A stretch of 64,000 bases of DNA, from assembly GCA_009192285.1 (NCBI GenBank), contig WBVU01000004.1:3990001-4054000 (forward strand), given 5' to 3'. Made by a program: the position numbers and the translations under genes. Positions within the stretch are counted from its first letter, which is position 1, and each line of letters begins with the position of its first letter. Source of the stretch: Morchella semilibera (Eukaryota; Ascomycota; Pezizomycetes; Pezizales; Morchellaceae). A model generated the notes under the pieces. The model saw nothing but the letters and a program-made list of their open reading frames with translations. It was not told the origin of the DNA and did no database searches. Positions 12,120-22,710 of the stretch are shown piece by piece.

Positions 12120-13721
12120 AGCGTCACAGATTATCACTCGGACCTCTACTGCCCCCCTCGATTACCTCCCTAATCATTCCACCCCACCCGCCCCATATTC
12201 GCTGGTACCACTCCTAGGTATCACTTTAGTTACTGCCACTGATGAAGATTTCGGCAACAACGATGATTAAACGTTACCCATAGCGGGCATTACTCACCAA
12301 ATATCACTCGCGCCAAGGCTTTGACCCGCCGCGGCGCCAAAGTACTAGATGTACCGATTCATATACAACGGAAGATATGAGGTTCCAGACCACCTTGGTA
12401 ATGCCAAGTGCGCAAGTTCGACATCGGCCATCACCGCTGCCGGGCATTTCGGCAGTAGCCGCGGTCACTCCCCAGTATGTAATACTACCGGCGGCGGCGC
12501 GTATTCCGCAACCACCCCCTTACCTACCGCCAGCATCCTACACCCATCGCTACCAAAATATACACATCACTGCCCGCTTACTACACCGCTGCACCCGCTC
12601 CCGCCGCGGCGTCCAACAACAGTACAATGCACATTCACATGCAGTATTTACATGTCGGATTACCTGTGTAAAATTATAGTGTTATCCTATGCTTAATGTG
12701 TAGTGCACTGCTGCTAACGATATGTCCCGTCAGTCCCAGAATATCAACACTGAGCTGTGTCCCAATGTGAAATGTTGGAATCGTATGTACTGTGAAGTCC
12801 CAAGTCCACAAAAGCATGAACCCCATCAGAGTCTCCGCATCCATTTAGACAGACCACCCCTAATGAGATGTTTTAACTATTGGTTCGATCGGCTTTGCTG
12901 TGCCCGCGGCAGGCCGGGGTGGCCGAAGATTCTGCAAGGTTTTGATGTATTTTTTGGCTTCTGCGAGCGCGACGAGACTTTTGGCCACCGGTAACCGGAA
13001 ATCTACTAGGCATGCATGGCCTCACAATTACTCTGGGGGGGGGGGAATCTTGGGTATTGGGCTTGAATATATCTCTAGGCGTATCCCTGAGCCTTGTGGC
13101 CGGAAATAGTATTGCCCTTTTGTTTGTGGCTAAAAGTCTCTATTATCTATCTGTACCCCGCTCACTATCAACGGCGGGACTCCAGTATTTGCTCGCATTG
13201 GGTGCAATCTATCTTAAAGGTCGTTAACGTGTTTCACCGGGAAAGCAACCATCACCGGGAAAGCAAAAAGCAACCAAACCTCACAAAATGGGCTTGTGGG
13301 TGCCGGGACGCGATATGTGAAGGCAGGCACATATAAGAGGGTTCAGTGTATCCCTTCCAAATCCTGGAGTTATATAATGAATATAAACTAAAGTTTGGTA
13401 AAGTTGATAAAGCTTACACTTCCTAACCCAGTCAACGACTTCTCTGAATCAATACTCTCGCTAGATAGAGGTAAATCATGTCAAAAGGATTTGAGAGACA
13501 TCTTAATAACACCTCTGACTACTTGGTTCTGTAATTGTCACTCTTGATTGCTTTCCCGGTGACAATCGGTTTCCTGGTGGAACACGTTATATATCGGTTT
13601 GCCTAGCACTCTTGAGTTTTTACAACTTGTCGTGAATTCGCCCAGTCGGCTATCTACTTCCCCGCGTTTGTATCCGAGTTCGCGCGGAGGAAGTTACTCC
13701 TCTCCTATAACCATCATTAGC

Positions 13722-14668
13722 ATGATTCACACGCAAAACATTACATATATCGGCGAGAAAGGAGACATCATCTGCCGGCAAATCCATGTACGGATGTTCT
13801 CAAATTCTTCCTTGTCAACTATGACCTTCATGTGTTTACTGTTTTAACAGAGCGGGGTAGTGGGGTTTCCCTGACCGTTTGCAACTGCAATCGTGCCATA
13901 TTGCTTCCATGCACTGGATTGGTTAAGGCCCTTATCTATATCAAAGAGTTCGCGATCAGTGGGAAGAGTCACTTGGAGAAGGCGAAGAACGCTCGGGCTT
14001 TGTGCGTGGTCTTACTGACAAAAAAAATATTTGAAGTAAGTGACCTTTTTAGTTTTGCAAAAAATTACACAAAAATATAGCTTTCTATTCATTGAGAGAA
14101 ATTATGCCATACAACACCTGGCCGTTATACTTATAAGAGAATGTACGGCGAAAGGTCACCTAACATCATGAAAGAAAAATAAGCTACACCATGTGGTCTG
14201 CTTTCCGTTCATCTCGTTGTAAATTTGCTAATCAACACATACAACTTCCCGAAACTTTTCCGCATTTATGGTCAACATTCAGTACCGGTCCGACATTTAT
14301 AAACCCATTTACTCGGATCCACCTGTCACGATACGGTTTGAAAGGAATCTTGAAGATGTACCAATATCCAACCGAGGAACAGTCACAAAGACGTCAGTTT
14401 AAAATCTCGGTACCGGCGTCTTTTACTATCAAGCCAATAGTTGAAGGAAATCCAGAAACATGTGAAATTTCCTCCAACTATAGCATTCAGAAGACCCTTG
14501 CTGCTATTATACAAGTGAAATATGGGTCGTATGAGCCTTATGGGGTACGCCAACACCAGGTTGAAAGATTCGGCTGCGCTGCTTATTCCCTGACGGTAAT
14601 TCTGTATGTGTTGATCTCGTTTCTGAACCTCATTGCTTAATTTGTTTCTGAACCTCATTGCTTAATTT
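13722..14668 (+). pseudogene. Decayed multi-pass membrane protein gene, copy 1
   Basis: Two blocks align by eye with copy 2 at 17.2-18.4 kb. Block 1 (13722 to about 14035) starts at ATG 13722, has the GDIICR motif, then needs a one-base frame change near 13780 before DVLKFFLVNY; it ends at a GTAAGT donor at 14036. Block 2 (about 14340-14640) contains NYS...AAIIQVKYGSYEPY and a hydrophobic helix (LTVILYVLISFLNLIA). A 25-bp exact tandem duplication (14619-14668) spans the stop codon. I know this as a common but unnamed fungal membrane-protein family (inference from memory of its motifs). The frameshift and the poorly defined middle suggest a pseudogene. Confidence 0.5.
14619..14668 (+). repeat. 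25-bp exact tandem duplication
   Basis: Two adjacent identical 25-mers at 14619-14643 and 14644-14668 start GTTTCTGAACC and end GCTTAATTT. The duplication covers the last codons and stop of the copy 1 membrane-protein relic. Confidence 0.9.
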
Positions 14669-17155
14669 TGTCGGCCTAGTTATCCATGCCTTTCCATTGT
14701 GTATTCTAGTGGTAAGAAGGAAGGAACTGAGAGACCCGAAGATGAAAAAGAACTCTTACCGGGGGCAGAAGCTACCCGTATCGCCGGCGCTGTAGGATAT
14801 AGATATAGAAAGTTTAATAAACCGTGAAAATCTCTTCTTACGGATACGAACCTTTCGATTAACCGATATTACTAGCGGCAGCATAGATAATTATTTACCT
14901 CTTAACTGACTTCAGGTTGTGTAGGAGCACCTCAGACCAACGAGCATGGATTATGTGCTCACTTGTCCTCGGATAAGTATTCACTGTGCTTGCTCAGCTA
15001 CCTCTTTACCCTTTTCTGGAATATATGTGCCTTTGCTATCCTATTCACTAGGTGATGATACTATAATATACCCTCTGCCCTTAATAATCCTCTCAGCTCC
15101 TACCATTGGCGGCGTTGTCATAGTTGCTCGGATGATTATGTAGTTGTCTGCCTAAAGCTATGAGATTTCTCTGGTAAGAGTCATTTTTCCTATGGATTCA
15201 TACTCGATCTACTCCAATATACTCCTATTCATAGCCTATAGTTCATAGCTTAGTCCTCGCCTGGAAGTGCACCCTCCCGGTTGCTCTTCCACTATAGTTC
15301 AAGTTCTCTGCCTTGTCTTCACTTTCCCTGTCCGGCCTCTTTGTATTCGTCTTGGCCGCTGCCTTGTGCTTCCGTTAGTTTTGGCTGTGCCCCTCAATCT
15401 CTTTTGCGTCATCTTTATCTGTCCTCCGTGTAGTCTCAGTTACTTCAACGCAAAACCCCGCAAAAATCTACAATTTTCTCTCAGATAAATTTCTAAGCAG
15501 CAGGTATTCATGCCTACTATTTGAACCCCCTGCATAAGCCGTAGTTGTTAATTTATAAGCATAGAAAGTCTCCATTTCACTACAATTTTGAGTGGGTAGT
15601 ATTGCGCACAATACATCAGCAAGCTCTACAACTTATGTCTGTGGCCTCCTGGGCCTCCTGACAGTCTCCCGAGTTTCCTAACAGTCTCTTGAGAGTCTCC
15701 TAAATCTCCCGTAAGTCTTCTGGGTCTGCTGAAACCCAGAAAATATCAGAAAGCAAAGGTAATCTTGCTGATGTACTTACCCCAATTTCATTAAGCTGTA
15801 AGAGAAGTGAGAAGTTGTGCTGATGTAAACACAACTACTACCATACAGAACCTGTGATGGAAACAAATATAAGTGTACTTTTAAGCACTAAATCCTACAA
15901 TGACATATTCACCGCCAAAACCTCGCTTGCTAACTCTCGTGAACGACCCTATAATGTGTAACAACTGCTCTAAAAAATACCATACATCACTATATATCAC
16001 CGTCTCTATATATTGATTACACTGATTTGTATGGGAGTTTAGCATAGAACTGCAACCTCAGTAGTTGAGAGTAACATTGCTATTGAATATAGATACATCA
16101 ATATCTGTGAACTGTAAAATATATGACAGGGCAATGAAAAGCCAAACTAGCAAGAATTTTGGGCTGATGGCCGCGATATTAATCTATATGATGGGAATGA
16201 CTAATCATTAGAGACTACCTTGATCATCAATTATCACTCGCCGCCAGTCAGGTCACACAATATCACTCGTCACACAGTCATGAATTATCACTCGGTTTTG
16301 GACCCTCTCACCACTGCTTCTGGAGGTCAGCAGAGGCGCAGCAGCCACGAAAGGTGTCGCGCGGCGGGTTTGGCAGAAGCGGCGCCTCTATGGAAGTTTG
16401 CCATACGGTAGGTTTGGTGGAGGCGCAAGACGCACCCGACGCACCCAGACGAATCCGGACGAGGACTTCTTGGGGAAACCTATTTTTCCCTGATGCGAGA
16501 ACCCACTGTGGATTCCTGAAGGTTATTGGACTATAGATACGCCGTGACACAGCTTGAAGTTGAACTTGGCCAAGTTGCTAGCTACAGCCAATGACAACCT
16601 GCATGTCCAATCCGCCAACCGCAACCACTTCTGGTCACTTACCCGGAGACTCCGGCCTAATGTCATGTCGGGTCGGAAACTGCGAAACTACCTATTACTA
16701 TTGTAATCATCAGGCAAGACCGGTCTGTACCAGCGGAATAAAACGGTAATTCTCGTGCGTCTCAACTCTCCTTCTAAGCCGCACTGCTGGTCGCTTCCTG
16801 CATACCGGCCGTAATGCATGGGGGGCCCAGAGAGTTTGAAACACATATTCAACTCTAGTTGTTTTTTGGTGGGCACTGGTGGCCAAGAACTAGCCTTCAG
16901 TCACAAATTCGGCAACAATTTACCTAACTGGAGACACCCCCCACCTGAATCGTTCGGCGAACCCGGCCCACACTAGCCTAGCCTCCATAGGCAGATATGT
17001 AAGGTAACGACTGTTGGAACAAACTGTACTCCAGAGATGAATGACCGAAACCGAGAACGTCTCATCTAGAGACGCTTATATATCATAGTCTAACCCCCGG
17101 TGTCCCGGGCTAGATCTCATAGCCCCTTTATCTTTCCGACTGTCAGTACATTACA
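14669..17155. other. Intergenic, no supported gene
   Basis: No gene seen. At 15640-15740 there is a degenerate run of CTCC(T/C)GA-like words. Three TATCACTCG motifs lie within 63 bp at 16232-16294. Open frames near 15267 and 16220 are not supported. Confidence 0.4.
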
Positions 17156-18414
17156 ATGACCGAAAGAAATTCGACAATGATCTCTGCCCAGGCAGGAGAC
17201 ACCATTTGCCGACCCCCCGACTGGGTAGATGTAGCCAAGTTCTTCCTTTTCAACTATGGCCTTCACGCACTGACTGTGATTACACCACCGGGTTGTGGTC
17301 TCATGGAGACCATAGCTACCTCTGCTTCGGCACTAATACTTCCCTTCTCTGGCACACTGAGAGCTATCATGGTAATATACTGTTTTGTACGGAGCGAGTC
17401 AGATCCGCTCAAATCCGCGCAGCAGGCTGGCGCTTTATGTATGATATCGAAAGACAAGCCGCCGGAGGACCGCAATCGATGCTGGAGTGGTTGGTAACTG
17501 ACGCGCGGGGGCAGTAAGTACCCACCACCACCTTTAGTATGGGTAGTAGCTACTCATCTATCATGGCGCGCTAATATTTCTTGACAGTAATTATATCCCG
17601 TCGTCCACAGCCATTCACGGTCAATGCCTTACCAAAGATAACTCAAGTACCGTCCATAATGCCAATAAAGATACAGAGAGCGGTCATGCCCCCGATAACC
17701 ACTACTATCCTGTCTAGGTACCCCGCACGATGAACGTCGTCCCCCTTGGTGCATTGGACGATGGCTATTTGGCACTCAATATTGCCTGTAACTACAGCTA
17801 TATGAAAGGTTTTGTAGCAATCCTGCAGGTCCTGTGCGGGTCTTGGGAGCTCTGTAGGACGTCAAAAGAGGAGCTCGCAAGATGGGGATACGCCGCATAT
17901 CCACTCACGGTTGTCCCGTATCTAATCATGAGTTTAATCAATCTTATAGCTACCCTATGCCAGGAGCAGTACCATGTTTCTTGTTAGGTATGAAGGGGGT
18001 GAGGCGGGCTCTGAGCCCGGGGCTGGAGAAGGCGAAGAAGCGCAGTCTGAAGCCTCTCCGGACAAGCATCTAGCGTTATCCAGAACGAGAGGGTTGTTGG
18101 AGCCATAGGCCGTGCATATGGCAATGTTACGTATTGTGACATCCTGGAGGAGGCGCGGAGCAGAATGAGAGATGTGAGTGGCCACTGAAGCTTTACCGCG
18201 TCGATCAGTACCAACTAAACGCTTGCCACAGAAACCGCTAAAGGAATGGACCACCCGCACGGTTTCGCTAGTTTTGCTTGTCCTATCCCTCATCGGCCCC
18301 TACCTCATTACCTACTATTTGACAAGGTTGGAAGATACTATGAAAGCAGGTCTGGATTCTATAACTTTGAGAATCATTAGACGGTTGTCAAACAGGAGCC
18401 AGAGGTGGATATAA
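17156..18414 (+). pseudogene. Decayed multi-pass membrane protein gene, copy 2
   Basis: Paralogue of the 13.7-kb relic. Exon 1 starts at ATG 17156 and has GDTICRPPDW, then a helix-rich stretch and AGALCM. An intron with a donor at 17494 or 17514 and acceptor at 17587 is likely. Exon 2 continues (NYIPSS, IHGQ) but meets an in-frame TAG at 17715, then resumes in the same frame with VVPLGA, NYSYMKGFVAILQ and the helix LTVVPYLIMSLINLIA. A frame change near 17960 is needed to reach TMFLVRYEGG, and another near 18080 to reach ERVVGAIGRAYG. A final intron 18174-18231 (GTGAGT...ACAG, branch CTAAAC) leads to a last exon with the helix VSLVLLVLSLIGPYLITYYL. One stop and two frameshifts make it a pseudogene unless some are sequence errors. 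Confidence 0.55.
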
Positions 18415-20100
18415 GCCTATATAGATGGAGTTACTAAAGACCAGAAGGAGTATGCAGACCGGGAGTATAGGTCTCACAGGAGAGAGTATCCAGACAGTCT
18501 TGTTTAGTTGGTATTTCATAGATATATTGATAGTTCAACCCTCAACGGCTTATACGGGAGACAAACAGACCCGAAATTTAGATTCCTTATACATTTTTAC
18601 CTTAGAAACAACCTTTAACGGTATCTGTAGGAGTGATTTGGGCTTCAACGATACCATATTCGTAGGTTGCGCGAGCGGGATCATGGAATATCACCTGGTT
18701 TTTGTTTCCTTTACCCGCAAAATATTGTTCACTTTGTCTCCTTTCCCAGCCACAACCACATATTATATCTTAATTTTGTGACCGTGTGTTTAATAATCCA
18801 TGTACATTGAATTTACGGTCCTCTATCCTTTACCTAGTGTTGTTGTTCTGGGTTGATGGATTTGGTGTTCCTCGAACTTTGTAGACCCTGTTGTCGAGAC
18901 CCCTGCTATATGTGCTTTCATAACTCACCACCAGATCTTTCCGGTCTCACTTGCTTATGGTTTCTCCGGACATAAACTACCGCTTTATTTGATACCAAGT
19001 CTTGCATATTGACGTCCAAATACTGCCTCTGGTTGGCTCATGCCCCTCCCTGCTGCAGCGCGACGATTTTTCCCAAATAATGCGGTACTAGTGACATTGA
19101 CATTCTCATTGGCGAGAACCTTATCCCTTGGACTGCCAGGCAAAATTACAATACGAGGCACTTAAACCCTTTTCGTAGACGTGCTAGAACCACCGCCTAG
19201 AAACTAGATTATAGTCTTCCCATATACGTAACAGCTTAGCAGGGTACCCTTTTGTACCAGATCCATTAGATAGCCTATGCTCGTGAGCGGGATACCAGTG
19301 ACCGCATCAACAATCCCCTTATCGGGATAGAATACCGCAGAAACTCAACAATAACGAACGGGGCTGGGCTAGAATACTGTACTCTCCCTGGCTCATGGCA
19401 CGATACCTTACTCTTTCGGCGGTTGTGATTGAGGCTCAACACCCACTCAACAAATAAGCCCTACGGTCTCAGCCGGCCCCGTTTGTTATTACCGAGCTTA
19501 TGCGGTATCCTTTAGTAAAAGGTATATATAGTAAATCCTATCCTGTAGGTGTAGTATCCAGGTTATTAGCTAATATGCATTGATTTCCTAGATACTTTAT
19601 CCTCCTTCACAGATGGAAAACAGATCACTAAACGGTATGTGAAATTAGGAGAAGAGATCACTTACAATGTGCGAGAGCCAGAGCGCTGCAACCCAGAGTA
19701 CAGTCGTTCACTCGCTGACGGTGGCGGGCAAGGGTCCAAGTTGATAAGCGAATATCAAAAGTGTACTTGCTTCCAGGTTGGACCTGTCGAGTGGATATTT
19801 CTTTGAGCTCGTTTGCAACCCCGTTTGCTTCTGGCAGCAGGAGTTGTAGAGAAATCAAATAGTGAATGAAGCCGCCAGGGTTTGAACTTGAAGTATCTTG
19901 CGCGACAGATATCCAGCCACACGCAAAATGGAAGATACGGCTTTTCTTGAGGTTCCGTTAGTCAACCACTCTCTGTCCTATTGAAAGTATGAGGGCCTCA
20001 CTCTAGCATTAAGCCATTATTATGCCGAACTGAGAGTCTACAACCAAAACGCCGAAGCCAGCCACAAACCTATTATCACTTAAATAGCCAAATTATACAA
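18415..20100. other. Intergenic, no supported gene
   Basis: An open frame at 18425-18781 (118 codons) follows the membrane-protein relic and could be its debris, but I see no family match. Apart from the MITE at 18978-19087 nothing else stands out. Confidence 0.35.
18978..19087. mobile_element. Short MITE-like element, copy 2
   Basis: This is a diverged copy of the 6.46-kb element. It starts TACCGCTTTATTTGA and ends CCAAATAATGCGGTA, and shares the core TACTGCCTCTGGTTGGCTCA and the CTGCTGCAGCGC(G/A)ACGA right arm. The left arm is more decayed than the right. Confidence 0.6.
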
Positions 20101-20103
20101 TTA

Positions 20104-21851
20104 CAATGTGGCAGAAACTTCACTAAGACGGCACATCCGGAATTCCAACCAACGAACCCTTGAAGAAAAACACCAGGATTGTCAGATCTTGACAGTTGCG
20201 GAAGAAAAATACCTCCTCTTATTCCTGGATTATTCCAATGTTCCAACCAGTAGAACTGTCCTACTCGTTAGCACAAAGTCTTGTGAACCAAAAAGAAAAT
20301 CCACTCACACTTGGAAAGAACTGGATCTGTCGGCTCTTGGGTAGACAAAAGGAATGTCGCTATGTTTTGACAAAGACGATTACAGAGGACCGGGTAAATG
20401 GACATAGCTGGGATTTTTTTTTTGGAGAGCAGGTATTCCGGCCACCTGAATCCGTCAAATAATGAATACTATTTAATTTCAGCTGCAGATTATCAATTCC
20501 AAATATATCATCACACCACATACATGCAACCTAGACGAGAAGGGTTTATTATGGGCGTTTGGAATACCGTCGAAAGAATTTGCCGAAACATCAGGCAGGA
20601 TCCCGTTTTCAAAGAGCAACCAACCAACTAGAGAATCATGCAGCGTACCAGAATGTATAGCACCAGATTAATTCCCAGTTACGTCTCTAATTACCTCCCA
20701 AGGTAGCGAACACATGGAAGGGTGGCGCCGAGAAGGAAAAGAAATGGACTTTTGGTTTGAGTATTCACCTAGATCAGGGTTTTATAACAGCCAGTTATGC
20801 ATTGAACATATAACAAATATTCCTCAACCTAATACAGCAGTACGGTATGTAATTTCATCCTGGGGAAATCCCTATACTGCGAATTAATTTTACATTGGGG
20901 CTTACAGTGGGTGGCGGCTGCTGATCTTTGGTGGTTTTTGGTCCTGTTTAGGCCTAGAACTCATCGGGTATTACCTTGAAAACAAGATGCTACCATCCCG
21001 CTTGCCAGCACATACCTCACACATTCTTCAACCCTTGGATGTAGGAGTTTTCTCCGTAGTTCAGAAGTATTACAGGAAGGAGGGAAGTTTAGCTCAAACA
21101 CTAATTAGAAAGAAAACTTCCCAAGCCTATTTGCCCGAGCCCGCACCAATGCCTTCAGCAAAGAAAATATCGTATCTGGACCCCGCCGTGCTAGAATATT
21201 ACCATATAACCCTTTGGTAATCCTCGATGAATTATTTCTACCTGAGCCAGTTGTCTTACTACCAAACACTACATCAAACCCCCTATGATTTGGTTTCTTA
21301 TTGACCTAAAACACCCACAACACCTCGCTCCATACAGACGCTATATGTTGAAGTATTAACTACCATCAAGCCCAATAGTCCAAGATCTGTTAAATAAAGG
21401 ACTTTATTCACCAAGTTGAAGATGGGTGCCGGGAATGGTCAAGCCAAAGCTATTATGTATGAAGCGGGTGAAGAGCATCTTAGCAATGAGATAAACAAGC
21501 TCGCTGCAAAAGCAAAACCAGTAAGACAGTCATACTATTTTGCCTTTAATTATTTATACAGCACTCACTGCCTCATAGGACCGCAGAAGGTTGAATACCA
21601 CTGCCGCACGTGTTTTGGAAAAGGGCGAAGTATTGTTGGATCTTAAGCGTAAAAGGGACGAGGTGGATGAGAAGTCTAAGAAGACCTGTACCACCACAGC
21701 GAAAAAAACCAAAAGCTCCGAGTCCACAACTTCCAAAACTAAGATACTAATACCTGCTCCCTTACGCCAACCTTATGGGTATCATGGACTTCTGATAGTT
21801 GGGAAATTCATCAAGGGGCTGGCGGACTCTTTGATTACTGTGAACATATAG
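20104..21851 (+). pseudogene. Broken pogo/Tc1-like (CENP-B/DDE_1) transposase
   Basis: Fragments in all three frames follow the order of a pogo-family transposase. The N-terminal part (20108-20460) has LRRHI, EEKHQD and VAEEK, then GKNWICRLLGRQKE, typical of the HTH_psq and CENPB-type DNA-binding domains. The catalytic part (about 20900-21290) has RLLIFGGFWS, LPAHTSHILQPLDVGVFS, then, one frame over, FARARTNAFSKENI and PYNPLVILDELF. A basic C-terminal tail follows (21591-21780). The catalytic Asp expected in the F-D-G-H block is replaced by Gly (FGGF). Several stops and frameshifts confirm the element is dead. I could not delimit its terminal repeats. Confidence 0.75.
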
Positions 21852-22178
21852 ATGTAGGTTGTAGGGGCTTCTGGTTTCGTTGTGAAAAATCTAAGATTGT
21901 AATTAGCGAAATACTCTAGTCGTTAGGATAGGAATATATAATTGATTTTTGGACGGTACCCTGAGACCCTGTCCACCACTAGACCGCCGTTAGCGCGTGC
22001 GTGACTGTAGATGCCTGTGCCGGCGGTACTCACGCTTGATGCCGAGATGAGAGACCAGAGCCTGCGCCAAGGGAACCGCTCTCAAACACCGGGCCCTGGA
22101 TGCGAGATGTCTGAGCACAGGCACTGCGGCGCTTGGATAGTATCTCCACGAGGTTGTAGAGGAACAGAGGGTCACGAC

Positions 22179-22710
22179 TCACGTAGGGCTTGCGGTGGCT
22201 GTGCCGGTCTTTGTCGGTGGTTGTTGTGGGCTTGTCGGCTGCAGTAGGTGTTTTACACAAAACCTCAGAGGCCGTAGTCGAACTACTGTGGCATTTGTAG
22301 AAGAGATCCAAGTGGTTGTCTGGGGAGTTGTAACTTTGTCCTTCCGGGGTCTGACAGTAGTTGGAAATGAAATTGTGTTGAGTTCGCTGACTGTTGATGT
22401 CAGAGTTGTCCTGGGGAGTTTGGTGGTCGTAGGGACTGTGACGGTTGTAAGCAGGTCTTCACCAGGAACTGTGATAGTAGGGACTGCTCCAGGAATCTCG
22501 AGAGTTGTTGGGACGGTGACTATCGCCCCTAGGAGCTCAGCGTGGTGGGAGTAGTTAAAGTGGTAAGGACCACAATGGTACTGAATTCCCCTGTAGCTGT
22601 AGAGGCTATGGTTGTAATTCTCTCCCCGGCCCCCGCGGCCCGAGATCGTCATAGTTGTGACGGTTCCGGGACGTTCAACGGTAGTAACTGTGATGGTGGT
22701 CTAGTTCTTA
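22179..22710 (-). pseudogene. Fragment of a Thr/Val/Pro-rich repeat protein, probably wall-associated
   Basis: On the minus strand the sequence encodes degenerate repeats such as TVTVPTTTKLP, PTITVPG and TVERPGTVTT, with frame changes between blocks. Such Ser/Thr-rich repeats are usual in O-mannosylated extracellular fungal proteins. No signal peptide, start or anchor is visible, so this is a fragment. The plus-strand frame over the same DNA is a mirror artefact of the repeat. Confidence 0.4.

Larger units (their letters stand above)
8850..13598. other. Gene-poor region with mobile-element relics
   Basis: No supported gene. It holds two TIR-bounded elements (about 9273-9622 and 11744-12119, listed separately), a cluster of the word TAGAGTA/TACTCTA between 9757 and 10616, a GGGTTAGGG motif at 11379 and three TATCACTCG motifs. 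Open frames here (for example 10967-11374 plus) are not convincing. Confidence 0.4.

Noticed and set aside
22195-22554. 119-codon plus-strand Val-rich frame
   Set aside because: Mirror of the minus-strand Thr/Val repeats; no start context, signal or domain.
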